Shown here: positions 56,095-64,000 of the stretch, piece by piece
Layout of the letters: every line of letters starts with the position of its first letter
How positions within the stretch are numbered: the first letter of the stretch is position 1
Assembly (NCBI RefSeq): GCF_018861125.1
Contig: NZ_JAHKQN010000018.1
Location: forward strand, 149,142 to 213,141
Direction: 5' to 3'
Length of the DNA: 64,000 nt
From: Cellulophaga baltica
GTDB taxonomy: Bacteria; Bacteroidota; Bacteroidia; Flavobacteriales; Flavobacteriaceae
Position numbers and translations under genes: made by a program
Notes under the pieces: generated by a model
What the model saw: only the letters and a program-made list of their open reading frames with translations
Databases searched by the model: none
What the model was told of the DNA's origin: nothing

Positions 56095-56412
56095 ATGAAT
56101 AAAAGTTTACCCGAAGCAAGTAATGCACTAACATTAGGGATTCTATCAATTGTAATTACTTTATTTTGTTGTGGACCATTTGGAGCTATTTTAGGTTTTA
56201 TTGGATTATCTAAAGCGAAAAAAGCAGAAAGCATTTTCAATTTAAATCCCGGAGAATATTCAGGATATGATAATATAAAAACAGGAAGAATTCTATCATA
56301 TATAGGAATTGGAATTGCAGCTATGTACTTATTATTTTTTATAATATATTTTGGTGCAATTATAGCATACCTTATTGCATTATTTGCTTTACAAGGTTGT
56401 CAAATTCAGTAA
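56095..56412 (+). CDS. CCC-motif-like membrane protein, copy 2
   Basis: A 105-residue protein from the ATG at 56095; the longer frame from 56038 overlaps the previous gene. It has two membrane segments, the first with CC (LFCCGPFGAILGFIGL) in place of CCC, then ESIFNLNPGEYSGYDNIKTGRILSYIG, aligning with copy 1 (NESPEEYSNFGTVKTAKIISII). A tandem duplication is clear. Function unknown. A terminator follows. Confidence 0.78.
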   Translation: MNKSLPEASNALTLGILSIVITLFCCGPFGAILGFIGLSKAKKAESIFNLNPGEYSGYDNIKTGRILSYIGIGIAAMYLLFFIIYFGAIIAYLIALFALQGCQIQ

Positions 56413-56422
56413 TCAGTATAAC

Positions 56423-56456
56423 AAAAATCCCCAAAGAAATTCTTTGGGGATTTTTT
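56423..56456. terminator. Bidirectional terminator between the CCC gene and rocD
   Basis: Perfect 15-bp arms, AAAAATCCCCAAAGA (56423-56437) and TCTTTGGGGATTTTT (56441-56455), with a 3-nt loop, flanked by A and T. Serves both convergent genes. Confidence 0.9.
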
Positions 56457-56476
56457 ATTTTTATTAAATTGAAGTA

Positions 56477-57721
56477 TTATTTTTCAAACTGTTGTATTGT
56501 TTCTGTGATTATAGAAACACATTCTAACAATTGTTTTTCAGTCATTACTAATGGTGGAGCAAACCTAATAATATTACCATGAGTAGGTTTTGCTAATAAT
56601 CCATTCTCTTTTAATGCCATACAAATATCCCAAGCAGTTGAGCTTTCTTCTATATCATTAATTAAAATTGCGTTTAGCAAACCTTTACCTCTAACCGCAT
56701 TTACTAAATTTGAAGTAGGTATAAATTTGTTTAATTCTGATCTAAACAATTCTCCTAACACATTAGCGTTTTCTGCTAAATTTTCATTTTTTACAACTTC
56801 TAATGCTGCTATAGCAACTTTAGCCGCTATTGGGTTACCGCCAAAGGTACTACCATGATTTCCTGGTTTAATTACCCCCATAATAGCATCATCAGCTAAC
56901 ACTGCTGAAACTGGATAAGCACCACCTGATAAAGCTTTCCCTAAAATCAAAATATCTGGCTTTACATTTTCATGATCAACCGCTAACATTTTACCCGTTC
57001 TTGCAATACCAGTTTGAACTTCATCGGCTATAAAAAGTACATTATATTTTTCACAAAGTTCTTTTGCTGATTTTAAATACCCCTCAGTAGGTACATAAAC
57101 ACCCGCTTCACCCTGTATTGGTTCTACTAAAAACCCAGCAATATTAGTATTACTTTTTAAAACCTTTTCTAATGCTTGTAAATTATCGTATTCAATTTTT
57201 ATAAATCCGTTTGTATAAGGACCAAAATTTTTACGCGCCACAGGATCATTTGAAAAAGAAATAATAGTAGTAGTACGCCCATGAAAGTTATTTTCACAAA
57301 CAACTATTTCAGCTTCATTTTCATGTATTCCTTTCTTCTCATATGCCCATTTTCTACAAATTTTTAAAGCTGTCTCAACAGCTTCAGCACCTGTATTCAT
57401 AGGTAATAACTTATCAAAACCAAAAGTTTCAGTAGCATATTTTTCATAACCACCCAAAACATCATTATAAAAAGCTCTTGATGTTAAAGTAAGCGTTTGT
57501 GCTTGCTCCATCATTGCTCCAACAATTTTGGGATGACAATGTCCTTGGTTGACTGCTGAATAAGCAGATAGAAAATCATAATATCTTTTCCCCTCTACAT
57601 CCCATACATAAACACCTTCACCTTTGCTTAAAACTACAGGTAATGGATGATAATTATGAGCACCGTGTTTGTCCTCTAACGCAATTGCATCTTCAGAAGT
57701 CATTTTTTCTAAAACTGACAT
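56477..57721 (-). CDS. rocD: Ornithine--oxo-acid transaminase
   Basis: Converts ornithine and 2-oxoglutarate to glutamate semialdehyde and glutamate in arginine breakdown. A 414-residue class III aminotransferase. The PLP lysine is K262 in [16 protein letters not shown]233 is in [14 protein letters not shown]; the [12 protein letters not shown] cofactor loop starts near 109. The substrate is supported by the RocD-type pattern [21 protein letters not shown] near the start. No other arginine genes are adjacent. A GC-richer leader lies upstream (57751-57826). Confidence 0.93.
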   Translation of the reverse strand: MSVLEKMTSEDAIALEDKHGAHNYHPLPVVLSKGEGVYVWDVEGKRYYDFLSAYSAVNQGHCHPKIVGAMMEQAQTLTLTSRAFYNDVLGGYEKYATETFGFDKLLPMNTGAEAVETALKICRKWAYEKKGIHENEAEIVVCENNFHGRTTTIISFSNDPVARKNFGPYTNGFIKIEYDNLQALEKVLKSNTNIAGFLVEPIQGEAGVYVPTEGYLKSAKELCEKYNVLFIADEVQTGIARTGKMLAVDHENVKPDILILGKALSGGAYPVSAVLADDAIMGVIKPGNHGSTFGGNPIAAKVAIAALEVVKNENLAENANVLGELFRSELNKFIPTSNLVNAVRGKGLLNAILINDIEESSTAWDICMALKENGLLAKPTHGNIIRFAPPLVMTEKQLLECVSIITETIQQFEK

Positions 57722-57750
57722 GATAATAATTTTTTTAAATAAAACTTTAG

Positions 57751-57826
57751 CAATTCCTTCTGTACCTTTATCCTTCCGAAGATTCGAAAATTCAGCGTGG
57801 GAGAGAAATCATCCTTGTAGAGCTGT
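57751..57826 (-). promoter_or_regulatory. Candidate structured 5' leader of rocD
   Basis: The 234-bp gap between divergent rocD and rlmD holds a stretch of about 43% G+C in otherwise very AT-rich DNA. On the minus strand it contains ATCTT-CGGA-AGGAT, a short hairpin, and blocks such as TCTCTCCCACGCTGAA and GGTACAGAAGG. A TAATTTTA promoter-like box (near 57833) lies just before it, so it would be the transcribed leader. I match it to no known riboswitch class. Confidence 0.35.
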
Positions 57827-57943
57827 AAAATTACAAAATATTAATAGGAAATTAAAGTTTTTTGGAACTCAGAAAACCTATTATAAAACCTTAAATATCC
57901 TTTATAAAGTATTAAACTTAGAGCTAATTAATTAAAAACGACT

Positions 57944-57951
57944 TATTTTTG
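57944..57951 (+). promoter_or_regulatory. -7 element abutting the rlmD start
   Basis: TATTTTTG followed by CGTT and the ATG at 57956. As for guaA, transcription would begin almost at the start codon. Confidence 0.5.
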
Positions 57952-57955
57952 CGTT

Positions 57956-59365
57956 ATGCGTAGAAAAAAAACAAGAACGGTTTTTGAGAATGTAGCCGTT
58001 GTAGATGCTGGTGCGAAAGGGAAAACCATAGGTAAAGCTCCTGATGGCCGTGTGATTTTTTTAAATAACACTGTACCTGGTGACGTTGTTGATGTTCAAA
58101 CAACAAAAAAGCGTAAAGCCTATTTTGAAGGAACTGCTATAAAATTCCACTCTTTATCTGATAAAAGAGTTGATCCTGTTTGCCAACATTTTGGTGTTTG
58201 TGGCGGGTGTAAATGGCAAGATATGGGTTATGATCACCAACTTTTTTATAAACAAAAAGAAGTAGAAAATAATTTACGAAGAATAGGACATTTAGAATTG
58301 CCTGAAATCACACCAATTTTAGGTTCTAAAGAGCAGTACTTTTACCGTAATAAAATGGAATTTTCTTTTTCTGATAGCAGATGGCTCACATTAGAAGAAA
58401 TACAATCTACCGATGAAATTTATGATAGAAACGCATTAGGTTTTCATATCCCTGGTATGTGGGATAAAATTTTAGATGTAAAAAAATGCCATTTACAAGA
58501 AGACCCATCTAATGCTATTCGTTTAGAAACTAAAGATTTTGCTTTAAAAAACGGTTTAACTTTCTTTAACCCAAGAAACCAGCACGGATTATTGCGCACC
58601 ATGATGATTAGAACATCATCAACAGGTGAAATAATGGTTTTAGTTCAGTTCTTTGAAAATAATGTTGAAAAGAGAGAGTTGCTATTAAATCATCTTAAAG
58701 AAAAATTCCCAGAAATAACTGCTTTATTGTATGTAATAAATTCAAAAAAGAATGACACTATTTACGATCAAGATATTATTTGTTTTGCCGGCAGAGATCA
58801 TATTTTTGAAGAAATGGAAGGACTCAAATTTAAAATAAATGCAAAGTCATTCTACCAAACAAATTCTAAACAAGCTTACGAATTATACAAAATCACCAGA
58901 GATTTTGCCGGTTTAACTGGAGAAGAGTTGGTATATGATTTATATACTGGTACAGGTACTATAGCTCAATTTATTTCAAAAAAAGCAAAAAAAGTTGTGG
59001 GTATTGAAGCTGTTCCCGAAGCTATTGAAGATGCTAAAGCAAATGCTGTTGCTAATAATATAAGTAATGCTACATTTTTTGCAGGTGATATGAAAAATAT
59101 TTTTAAACCTTCGTTTATACAAGAACATGGTACACCTGAAATAATTATTACCGATCCTCCTAGAGATGGTATGCATAAAGATGTAGTTGCTCAAATATTA
59201 GAGATTTCACCTAAAAAAGTAGTTTATGTAAGTTGTAACAGCGCAACTCAAGCCCGTGATTTAGAGTTAATGAATGAGCATTACAAAATTACAAAAACGC
59301 AAGCCGTTGATATGTTTCCGCAAACACATCACGTAGAAAATGTTGTGCTTTTAGAAAAACGATAA
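57956..59365 (+). CDS. rlmD: 23S rRNA (uracil-5-)-methyltransferase RumA/RlmD type
   Basis: SAM-dependent methylase of a specific uridine in 23S rRNA. 469 residues: N-terminal TRAM-like domain (about 10-65), Fe-S cluster cysteines C76, C82, C85 (CQHFGVCGGC) and C178, then the Rossmann domain with YDLYTGTGT at 327-335, DPPR at 400-403 and the catalytic C427 in VSCNSATQARDL. All key residues are present. Whether it targets U1939 or also a tRNA position cannot be told. DUF6452 follows after 24 bp. Confidence 0.93.
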   Translation: MRRKKTRTVFENVAVVDAGAKGKTIGKAPDGRVIFLNNTVPGDVVDVQTTKKRKAYFEGTAIKFHSLSDKRVDPVCQHFGVCGGCKWQDMGYDHQLFYKQKEVENNLRRIGHLELPEITPILGSKEQYFYRNKMEFSFSDSRWLTLEEIQSTDEIYDRNALGFHIPGMWDKILDVKKCHLQEDPSNAIRLETKDFALKNGLTFFNPRNQHGLLRTMMIRTSSTGEIMVLVQFFENNVEKRELLLNHLKEKFPEITALLYVINSKKNDTIYDQDIICFAGRDHIFEEMEGLKFKINAKSFYQTNSKQAYELYKITRDFAGLTGEELVYDLYTGTGTIAQFISKKAKKVVGIEAVPEAIEDAKANAVANNISNATFFAGDMKNIFKPSFIQEHGTPEIIITDPPRDGMHKDVVAQILEISPKKVVYVSCNSATQARDLELMNEHYKITKTQAVDMFPQTHHVENVVLLEKR

Positions 59366-59389
59366 ATTATTTAAAAGAGAAATTTCAAT

Positions 59390-59884
59390 ATGGATAAGCT
59401 TAAATATATTGTTGTAATGGTTTTTATCTTTTTCGCATTTAATTCTTGTGAAAAAGATGACATTTGTGTCGACGGAGATACCCCGTTATTAATTATTGGA
59501 TTTTATGATTTTGACGATCAAGATGATGAGGAAGAGCCATCAAATTTAGTAGTAAGATCTTTATCATCAGATGGAGTTTATGGCGATACTATTGCTAACG
59601 TGGATACTGATTCCATTGAAATTCCTTTAAAAATTACAGAATTATCAACAATGTATAGCTTTTCAATCTCTGATGATGATGGTACTAATATAAATGAAGA
59701 TATAGTTACATTTGATTATGCCACTGAAGAAGTATATATATCAAGAGCATGTGGTTATGTAGTTTACTATAATAATTTAATTGCTACACTAACAGAAGAT
59801 GATGACAATTGGATAGAACAAATTGATGTTGAAGTTACAACTATTGAAAACGAAGATGACACCCATGTTAAAATATACCTTTAG
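59390..59884 (+). CDS. DUF6452 family lipoprotein
   Basis: A 164-residue precursor; lipobox FNSC (C20), then an acidic mature part (DFDDQDDEEEP). FNSCEKDDICVDGDTPLLIIGFYD is the conserved N-terminal signature of the DUF6452 family, with CxxxDIC. The function is unknown. It overlaps the DUF6048 gene, and the pair with rlmD upstream is a combination I recognise in Flavobacteriia. Confidence 0.82.
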   Translation: MDKLKYIVVMVFIFFAFNSCEKDDICVDGDTPLLIIGFYDFDDQDDEEEPSNLVVRSLSSDGVYGDTIANVDTDSIEIPLKITELSTMYSFSISDDDGTNINEDIVTFDYATEEVYISRACGYVVYYNNLIATLTEDDDNWIEQIDVEVTTIENEDDTHVKIYL

Positions 59885-60662
59885 TATAGCCTTTTTATGT
59901 ATTGCATTTTTTGCTAATGCACAAAGTGGACCTATAGATGTAAGCCCCAAAGACACAATACAGAAAACTGAAGCTTATGGTGTTCGAGTTGGTATTGATT
60001 TAAGTAAAATACTTACAACATCATTAGATGATAACTATACCGGTTTAGAGATTGTTGGTGATTATCGGATATCGCAAAACTTATATTTGGCTGCTGAATT
60101 AGGTAATGAAAAAAAAACAACTGAAGAAGACACGTATAATTTCACCACCTCTGGTAGCTATATTAAAGCAGGTGTAGATTACAATACCTATGAAAATTGG
60201 TTTGGTATGACTAATATCATAAACTTAGGTGGTAGAATTGGAGTTAGTAGTTTTAGTCAAACATTAAACGAGTATAGTATATATAGTTCAAACAGGTATT
60301 TTTATCCTGATGATTATGCAAGTGGAAGCATTACAACTGCACAAGAATTTGATGGTCGTAGCGCTGTTTGGTTAGAAGTTGTTATGGGAGCAAAAGTCGA
60401 GTTATTTGCTAATATTTACTTAGGGGCAAGCGTTAGAATTGGTGCTTTAGTTAGTAACAAAGAAGATGATGATTTCCCTAACTTATGGATACCTGGTTTT
60501 AATAAAGTTACAGACAATACTATATTTGGAGCTAGTTACAATTATACGGTCTCATACCTTATTCCTCTGTACAAAAAAAAGAAAAAAGTTAGAGAGAAAT
60601 ATGTTGATGAAGGAGATAAAGAAAGAAAAGAAAATAGTGAAGGTGGTCCTCCTCAAAACTAA
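59856..60662 (+). CDS. DUF6048 family exported protein
   Basis: About 268 residues from the ATG at 59856; the ATG at 59865 (265 residues) is equally likely. The signal peptide (MLKYTFSIAFLCIAFFANAQ) needs one of these, not the longer frame from 59823. The mature part has alternating hydrophobic strands (LYLAAELGNEKK, VGIDLSKI, LGASVRIGALV) as in small outer-membrane beta-barrels, with a charged C-terminal tail (KKKKKVREKY). It overlaps the DUF6452 gene by about 29 bp. The two probably act together in the outer membrane. Function unknown. Confidence 0.78.
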   Translation: MTPMLKYTFSIAFLCIAFFANAQSGPIDVSPKDTIQKTEAYGVRVGIDLSKILTTSLDDNYTGLEIVGDYRISQNLYLAAELGNEKKTTEEDTYNFTTSGSYIKAGVDYNTYENWFGMTNIINLGGRIGVSSFSQTLNEYSIYSSNRYFYPDDYASGSITTAQEFDGRSAVWLEVVMGAKVELFANIYLGASVRIGALVSNKEDDDFPNLWIPGFNKVTDNTIFGASYNYTVSYLIPLYKKKKKVREKYVDEGDKERKENSEGGPPQN

Positions 60663-60663
60663 T

Positions 60664-60894
60664 CTACATTTCTTTAAATCCTTTTACAAAAATCCATTTC
60701 ATTACAAGCTTAGAACCTTCTTTTGCTTTTACTACAGCAAATTTTGGTGCTAATAAAGTTGCCACAATAGCAGCAATCATAAGTTTTACAAAATGATTTA
60801 ATGCGAAATAGTCTACAACAAAAAATCGTATAAGAATAAAAAGAATTGCATAGCCTAAAAAATTATACAATAAAGCTTTATATTTTAATGACAT
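60664..60894 (-). CDS. Small membrane protein downstream of the THUMP methylase
   Basis: A 76-residue protein with two hydrophobic segments (about 9-29 and 35-52) and a basic end (GSKLVMKWIFVKGFKEM). No family recognised. It begins 3 bp after the THUMP methyltransferase gene and is probably co-transcribed. Confidence 0.65.
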   Translation of the reverse strand: MSLKYKALLYNFLGYAILFILIRFFVVDYFALNHFVKLMIAAIVATLLAPKFAVVKAKEGSKLVMKWIFVKGFKEM

Positions 60895-60897
60895 AAT

Positions 60898-62061
60898 CTA
60901 CTGTTCTTTATTATACTTTGCTTTTTTACTTCCTGAATAAATATTGTATTTCACGAACCTTGATTCTAAATGGCTATTAAATACTTTTATTTTTCTTGAA
61001 GGTCTTAACCCTACAAATTTCAAAGCTTCTAAATTTGACGTGATTAACCAAGCATCAGTACCAGGATAATGTTGTTTTAATGTATCACCAATATTCTTAT
61101 AAAACTCTTCCATCTCAATATTTAAACGCTCACCATATGGAGGATTAAATACAATATGAAGGTGATTCTCCATAGACTTTTCTGTCTCAAAGAAATTGAA
61201 TTGACCAACTTTTATATATTCCGCTAAATTAGCATTATCAATGTTATCTTGGGCTTTTCTAATTGCTGAAGGCGCTTTATCATAGCCTGCAATTTTAAAA
61301 TGAAACTCTCTAGTTTTATTTAAACAACTATCCACTATTTTTTCAAATAGTTCCTCATCATAATCTGGCCATTTTTCAAAAGCAAACTCTTTTCGGTTTA
61401 TGTTTACAGGAATATTACAAGCAATCATTGCTGCTTCAATTAACAACGTACCACTACCACACATAGGGTCTAAAAAATCTGACTGACCGTCCCAACCACT
61501 AAGCAATAAAATACCTGCCGCTAAAACTTCATTTATCGGAGCTATATTGGTAGCAGTTTTATAACCTCTTTGATGTAATGATCTTCCTGATGTATCTAAA
61601 GCTACGTTACAATGGTCTTTTTGAATATGTATATTAATTCTAATATCTGGAAATTTAATATCTACATTAGGTCTTTCTCCATCAGTATCTCTAAATTTAT
61701 CTACAATAGCGTCCTTTACTTTTTGAGACACATATAATGAATGCGTAAAATTTTCAGAGTTTATTGTAGTATCTATCGCGAACGTGGTGTCCGGTGATAA
61801 ATACTCAGACCAGTCAAAAGCATAAATTTTATTATATAAATCATCTTCGTTTAAAACATTAAATGAATGTATTGGCTTTACTATTTTAATAGCAGTACGT
61901 AAACATAAATTTGCCTTGTACATAAATCCGGTATCTCCTTCAAAACTAACACTACGTACACCTTGCTCAATGTTCATTCCGCCCAATTTACGCAACTCTT
62001 TTGCTAAAATTTCTTCAAAGCCAAACATGGTCTTAGCGACCATTTTAAAATTATTATCCAT
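60898..62061 (-). CDS. THUMP-domain SAM-dependent RNA methyltransferase (RlmL N-terminal type)
   Basis: A 387-residue RNA N2-guanine methylase. The N-terminal THUMP domain (about 50-160: RDTDGERPNVDIKFPDIRINIHI) binds RNA. The methylase has DPMCGSGTLLIEAAMIA (SAM site) and FNPPYGERLN (catalytic NPPY). In E. coli the corresponding domain is the RlmL half of RlmKL, acting on G2445 of 23S rRNA; this stand-alone form may do the same. A TATTTTTG box lies 20 bp before the ATG. Confidence 0.9.
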   Translation of the reverse strand: MDNNFKMVAKTMFGFEEILAKELRKLGGMNIEQGVRSVSFEGDTGFMYKANLCLRTAIKIVKPIHSFNVLNEDDLYNKIYAFDWSEYLSPDTTFAIDTTINSENFTHSLYVSQKVKDAIVDKFRDTDGERPNVDIKFPDIRINIHIQKDHCNVALDTSGRSLHQRGYKTATNIAPINEVLAAGILLLSGWDGQSDFLDPMCGSGTLLIEAAMIACNIPVNINRKEFAFEKWPDYDEELFEKIVDSCLNKTREFHFKIAGYDKAPSAIRKAQDNIDNANLAEYIKVGQFNFFETEKSMENHLHIVFNPPYGERLNIEMEEFYKNIGDTLKQHYPGTDAWLITSNLEALKFVGLRPSRKIKVFNSHLESRFVKYNIYSGSKKAKYNKEQ

Positions 62062-62081
62062 AAGTATCTAAAACAATACGG

Positions 62082-62089
62082 CAAAAATA
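62082..62089 (-). promoter_or_regulatory. Putative -7 element of the THUMP methylase gene
   Basis: TATTTTTG on the minus strand, a full match to TAnnTTTG, 20 bp before the ATG at 62061. Confidence 0.5.
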
Positions 62090-62140
62090 CATTAATTTTA
62101 CGCCTTAAGGTTACTATTTATTATAAACCTAAAAACAAGC

Positions 62141-62812
62141 ATGACTTATCTATTACCAATACTTGCTGTGCTATTAAGCTTTGCATTTGTTTACATCACA
62201 AAACCAAAAAACAAAGAGGGTTTTAAACTACTATTAGCTTTTAGTGGTGCCTTTTTATTGTCATTAACTATATTTGAGTTATTTCCAGAGATTTATAAAA
62301 ATAATGAGCCTAAAACTATAGGTATATTTATAATGCTCGGAATACTTTTGCAGATATTTTTAGAATTTTTCTCTAAGGGTGCTGAACACGGGCATGTACA
62401 TGTTAATAAAGAAAATAATGACTTCCCTTGGCTATTATTTATTAGCCTTTCTATCCATTCCCTATTAGAAGGCGTACCAGCAGATCATGACCACTCTATA
62501 TTGTACGGCATATTGGTACATAAAATACCTATTGCAATAATATTAAGTATTTTTTTATTGGGATCTAAATTAGGGTTAAAAAAAGCAGTGTTTTTTATAT
62601 CGCTATTTTCAATAATGACACCTTTAGGTACTTACCTTTCATCTAGTACTGAAATAATATCAAAATATTATAACGAATTAACAGCCGTAGCTGTTGGTGT
62701 ATTTTTGCATATCTCAACTGTAATATTATTTGAAAGTTCTGAAGGTCATAAGTTCAATTTAAGAAAACTGTTAGTAATTATAATAGGAATACTTATCGCA
62801 TATTATTTATAA
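62141..62812 (+). CDS. ZIP-family metal cation permease
   Basis: A 223-residue membrane protein with about seven to eight hydrophobic segments. The signature SIHSLLEGVPADHDHS (about 107-122) in the fourth helix holds the metal-binding His and Glu, and HKIPIAIILS in the next helix a further His. A His-rich loop (GAEHGHVHVNKEN) lies between helices 3 and 4. Likely imports zinc or another divalent metal. The next gene starts with no gap after the stop. Confidence 0.88.
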   Translation: MTYLLPILAVLLSFAFVYITKPKNKEGFKLLLAFSGAFLLSLTIFELFPEIYKNNEPKTIGIFIMLGILLQIFLEFFSKGAEHGHVHVNKENNDFPWLLFISLSIHSLLEGVPADHDHSILYGILVHKIPIAIILSIFLLGSKLGLKKAVFFISLFSIMTPLGTYLSSSTEIISKYYNELTAVAVGVFLHISTVILFESSEGHKFNLRKLLVIIIGILIAYYL

Positions 62813-63241
62813 ATGTATAGTAAAGAAGAAGCAAAAAAATTACGCCAGGATTTTTGGATATCTTTTGGAAAATCTTTTCCAAGAAAATGGATATTATACA
62901 ATACAAAAATTAAAGACTTTTCTTTTAAGTTTCATTTTGATAAGTCTCAAGCAATGGTTTCAATGGATATAGAAAATAAAAATTTAGAAAAAAGAATAGA
63001 ATTATGGGATAAACTAACCTCTTTAAAATCTGTTTTAGAAACTGATTATATTGCTAACGTTACATATCAAGAATATGTTTATTTAGATAATCAAAGAGAT
63101 ATCTCACGTTTATACATTAGCATTGACGGTGTATCAATACATAACAAAAACACTTGGCAGGAAACTATGATTTTCTTAAATGAAACAATGCTGAAATTTG
63201 AAGCTTTTTTTTATGATTTTGAAGATATGCTAATTGATTAA
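62813..63241 (+). CDS. DUF4268 protein
   Basis: A 142-residue soluble protein. KKLRQDFWISFGKSFPRKWILYNTKIKDFSFKFHF cut as FWISFGKSFPRKWILYNT and MVSMDIENKNLEKRIELWDKL fit the DUF4268 family, which also occurs as a domain in restriction-related proteins; as a stand-alone gene its role is unknown. It begins directly after the ZIP stop, so the two are co-transcribed. The stop shares TTAA with the convergent hemolysin III gene. Confidence 0.78.
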   Translation: MYSKEEAKKLRQDFWISFGKSFPRKWILYNTKIKDFSFKFHFDKSQAMVSMDIENKNLEKRIELWDKLTSLKSVLETDYIANVTYQEYVYLDNQRDISRLYISIDGVSIHNKNTWQETMIFLNETMLKFEAFFYDFEDMLID

Positions 63242-63873
63242 ACAACATCAATATAAATAAATAACCAGTGGCAAATTGAACCTGCTAAAACAAAAAGATG
63301 CCATATAAAATGATTATAAGGTATTTTTTTTATTGCATAAAAAATAATTCCAAATGTATAACAGAAGCCACCAAGCATCAATAAATTAATACCTAAGTCA
63401 GAAGTGGATTTTAGTAAATTTTGAAAATCAAAAATAATTAACCACCCCATTATCAAATACAGTGCTAATGATATAAATTCATATTTTCCAGTAAAAAATA
63501 ACTTTAGTATAGTTCCTAAGAGCGTAATCACCCATACAATAGTAAAAATCATCCATCCTTTTCCATTTAATAGTATTATTAAAGCTACAGGAGTATACGT
63601 ACCCGCAATTAAAAAATAAATGCTTATATGATCTAAAATTCTAAATTTAGATTTAATAGCTGGTAATGTTGCATTATGATATAATGTTGAGGCTGTATAT
63701 AATAATAAAATTGAAAAAGTATAAACTATTATTGAAAACAGAGCATAATCACTTTTATTAGAATTCTTAAAAACAAGAAAGAAAAATCCAATAATACCAA
63801 GAATAATTCCTAAACCATGAGAAATAGTATTTAAAAATTCTTCTCTTTTGTATGTGGTACCAATATTATCCAA
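63238..63873 (-). CDS. Hemolysin III family (PAQR-like) membrane protein
   Basis: A 211-residue membrane protein with seven hydrophobic segments. The motifs EEFLNTISHGLGI (conserved His), LYTASTLYHN (Ser-x3-His) and FIWHLFVLAGSICHWLF (two His) are the metal-site residues of the PAQR/hemolysin III superfamily, whose members are zinc hydrolases acting on lipids or ceramide-like molecules. Bacterial members are often called hemolysin III, but haemolysis is rarely shown. The remaining 127 bp to the window end hold nothing I can call. Confidence 0.87.
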   Translation of the reverse strand: MDNIGTTYKREEFLNTISHGLGIILGIIGFFFLVFKNSNKSDYALFSIIVYTFSILLLYTASTLYHNATLPAIKSKFRILDHISIYFLIAGTYTPVALIILLNGKGWMIFTIVWVITLLGTILKLFFTGKYEFISLALYLIMGWLIIFDFQNLLKSTSDLGINLLMLGGFCYTFGIIFYAIKKIPYNHFIWHLFVLAGSICHWLFIYIDVV

Positions 63874-64000
63874 AGCAAACTAGTTAAAATGTTGTGCAAA
63901 AATACGTAAACAACAAGATACAAGTTATCAGTTTAAAGTATACATTAACATTAATTGGTTAAAATCCATTCTAATTGAGTTTTATAGATTCTATAGAACA

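Noticed and set aside
57751..57826. Glycine or TPP riboswitch in the rocD leader
   Set aside because: Blocks such as CAGAAGG and CAGCGTGGGA recall parts of these consensus motifs, but the full conserved cores (GCCGAAGGGGCAA; CTGAGA plus ACCTGA) are missing.

Overview
The window is a stretch of low-GC chromosome from a member of the Bacteroidota, almost certainly family Flavobacteriaceae. The supporting signs are: Bacteroidota-type promoters (-7 element TAnnTTTG) in front of many genes; signal peptides ending in ...AQ; a long SecA without the C-terminal zinc tail; RNase Y next to zapA; a BshC homologue; DUF6452/DUF6048, DUF2027-Smr, DUF4105 and CCC-motif proteins; and several TTG starts. The genus cannot be told from this sequence. 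I see no prophage, insertion sequence, CRISPR array, tRNA or rRNA. Most of the window is core chromosome.

Layout. 1-10 kb: partial recQ, divergent from a kdsD-tatC-lptB envelope run, then DUF1569 and pssA on the minus strand, then DUF4105, an ABC-F ATPase, a shortened methyltransferase-like gene, a 39-codon membrane ORF and a cobalamin adenosyltransferase. 10-19 kb: DUF2795, secA, a membrane HisKA_2 kinase, three tandem small secreted paralogues with unusual promoters, an M23-type protein, lipoprotein MsrA and an aldose epimerase. 19-29 kb: ohr, an envelope glycosylation block (GT2, flippase-like protein, ArnT-like GT39, PAP2), a MATE pump, a stand-alone receiver protein, mazG, a nitronate monooxygenase-like enzyme and mnmA. 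29-38 kb: yidC, pyrG, DUF3820, DUF922, an OsmC protein, a LysM/periplasmic-binding fusion and guaA. 38-48 kb: a PNPOx-like flavoprotein, a PLP decarboxylase, GT90, bshC, an M14 peptidase, rny, 6S RNA, zapA and a coiled-coil partner. 48-64 kb: a secreted M23 peptidase, a TonB-dependent receptor and a small exported protein; cysteine desulfurase; small lipoprotein and membrane genes; rocD with a candidate leader; rlmD, DUF6452/DUF6048, a THUMP RNA methylase, a ZIP transporter, DUF4268 and hemolysin III.

The theme is envelope biogenesis (Kdo, LPS export, Tat, Sec, YidC, phosphatidylserine, lipid-linked sugars, LysM and M23 proteins) mixed with nucleotide synthesis, tRNA and rRNA modification, and redox defence.

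The most interesting non-routine locus is 15.0-16.5 kb. Three paralogous exported mini-proteins each sit behind the same rigid promoter: a 5-bp direct repeat with an exact 21-bp period, then a fixed 31-bp step to a TAnnTTTAC box, then 19-20 bp to the ATG. This is the geometry expected of a LytTR-type activator. Two of the three are followed, 2 nt after the stop codon, by a tiny hydrophobic ORF. Other points worth checking are the 6S RNA at the zapA-rny junction, a GC-richer candidate structured leader of rocD, apparently leaderless guaA and rlmD, and four convergent gene pairs whose stop codons share a single TTAA.
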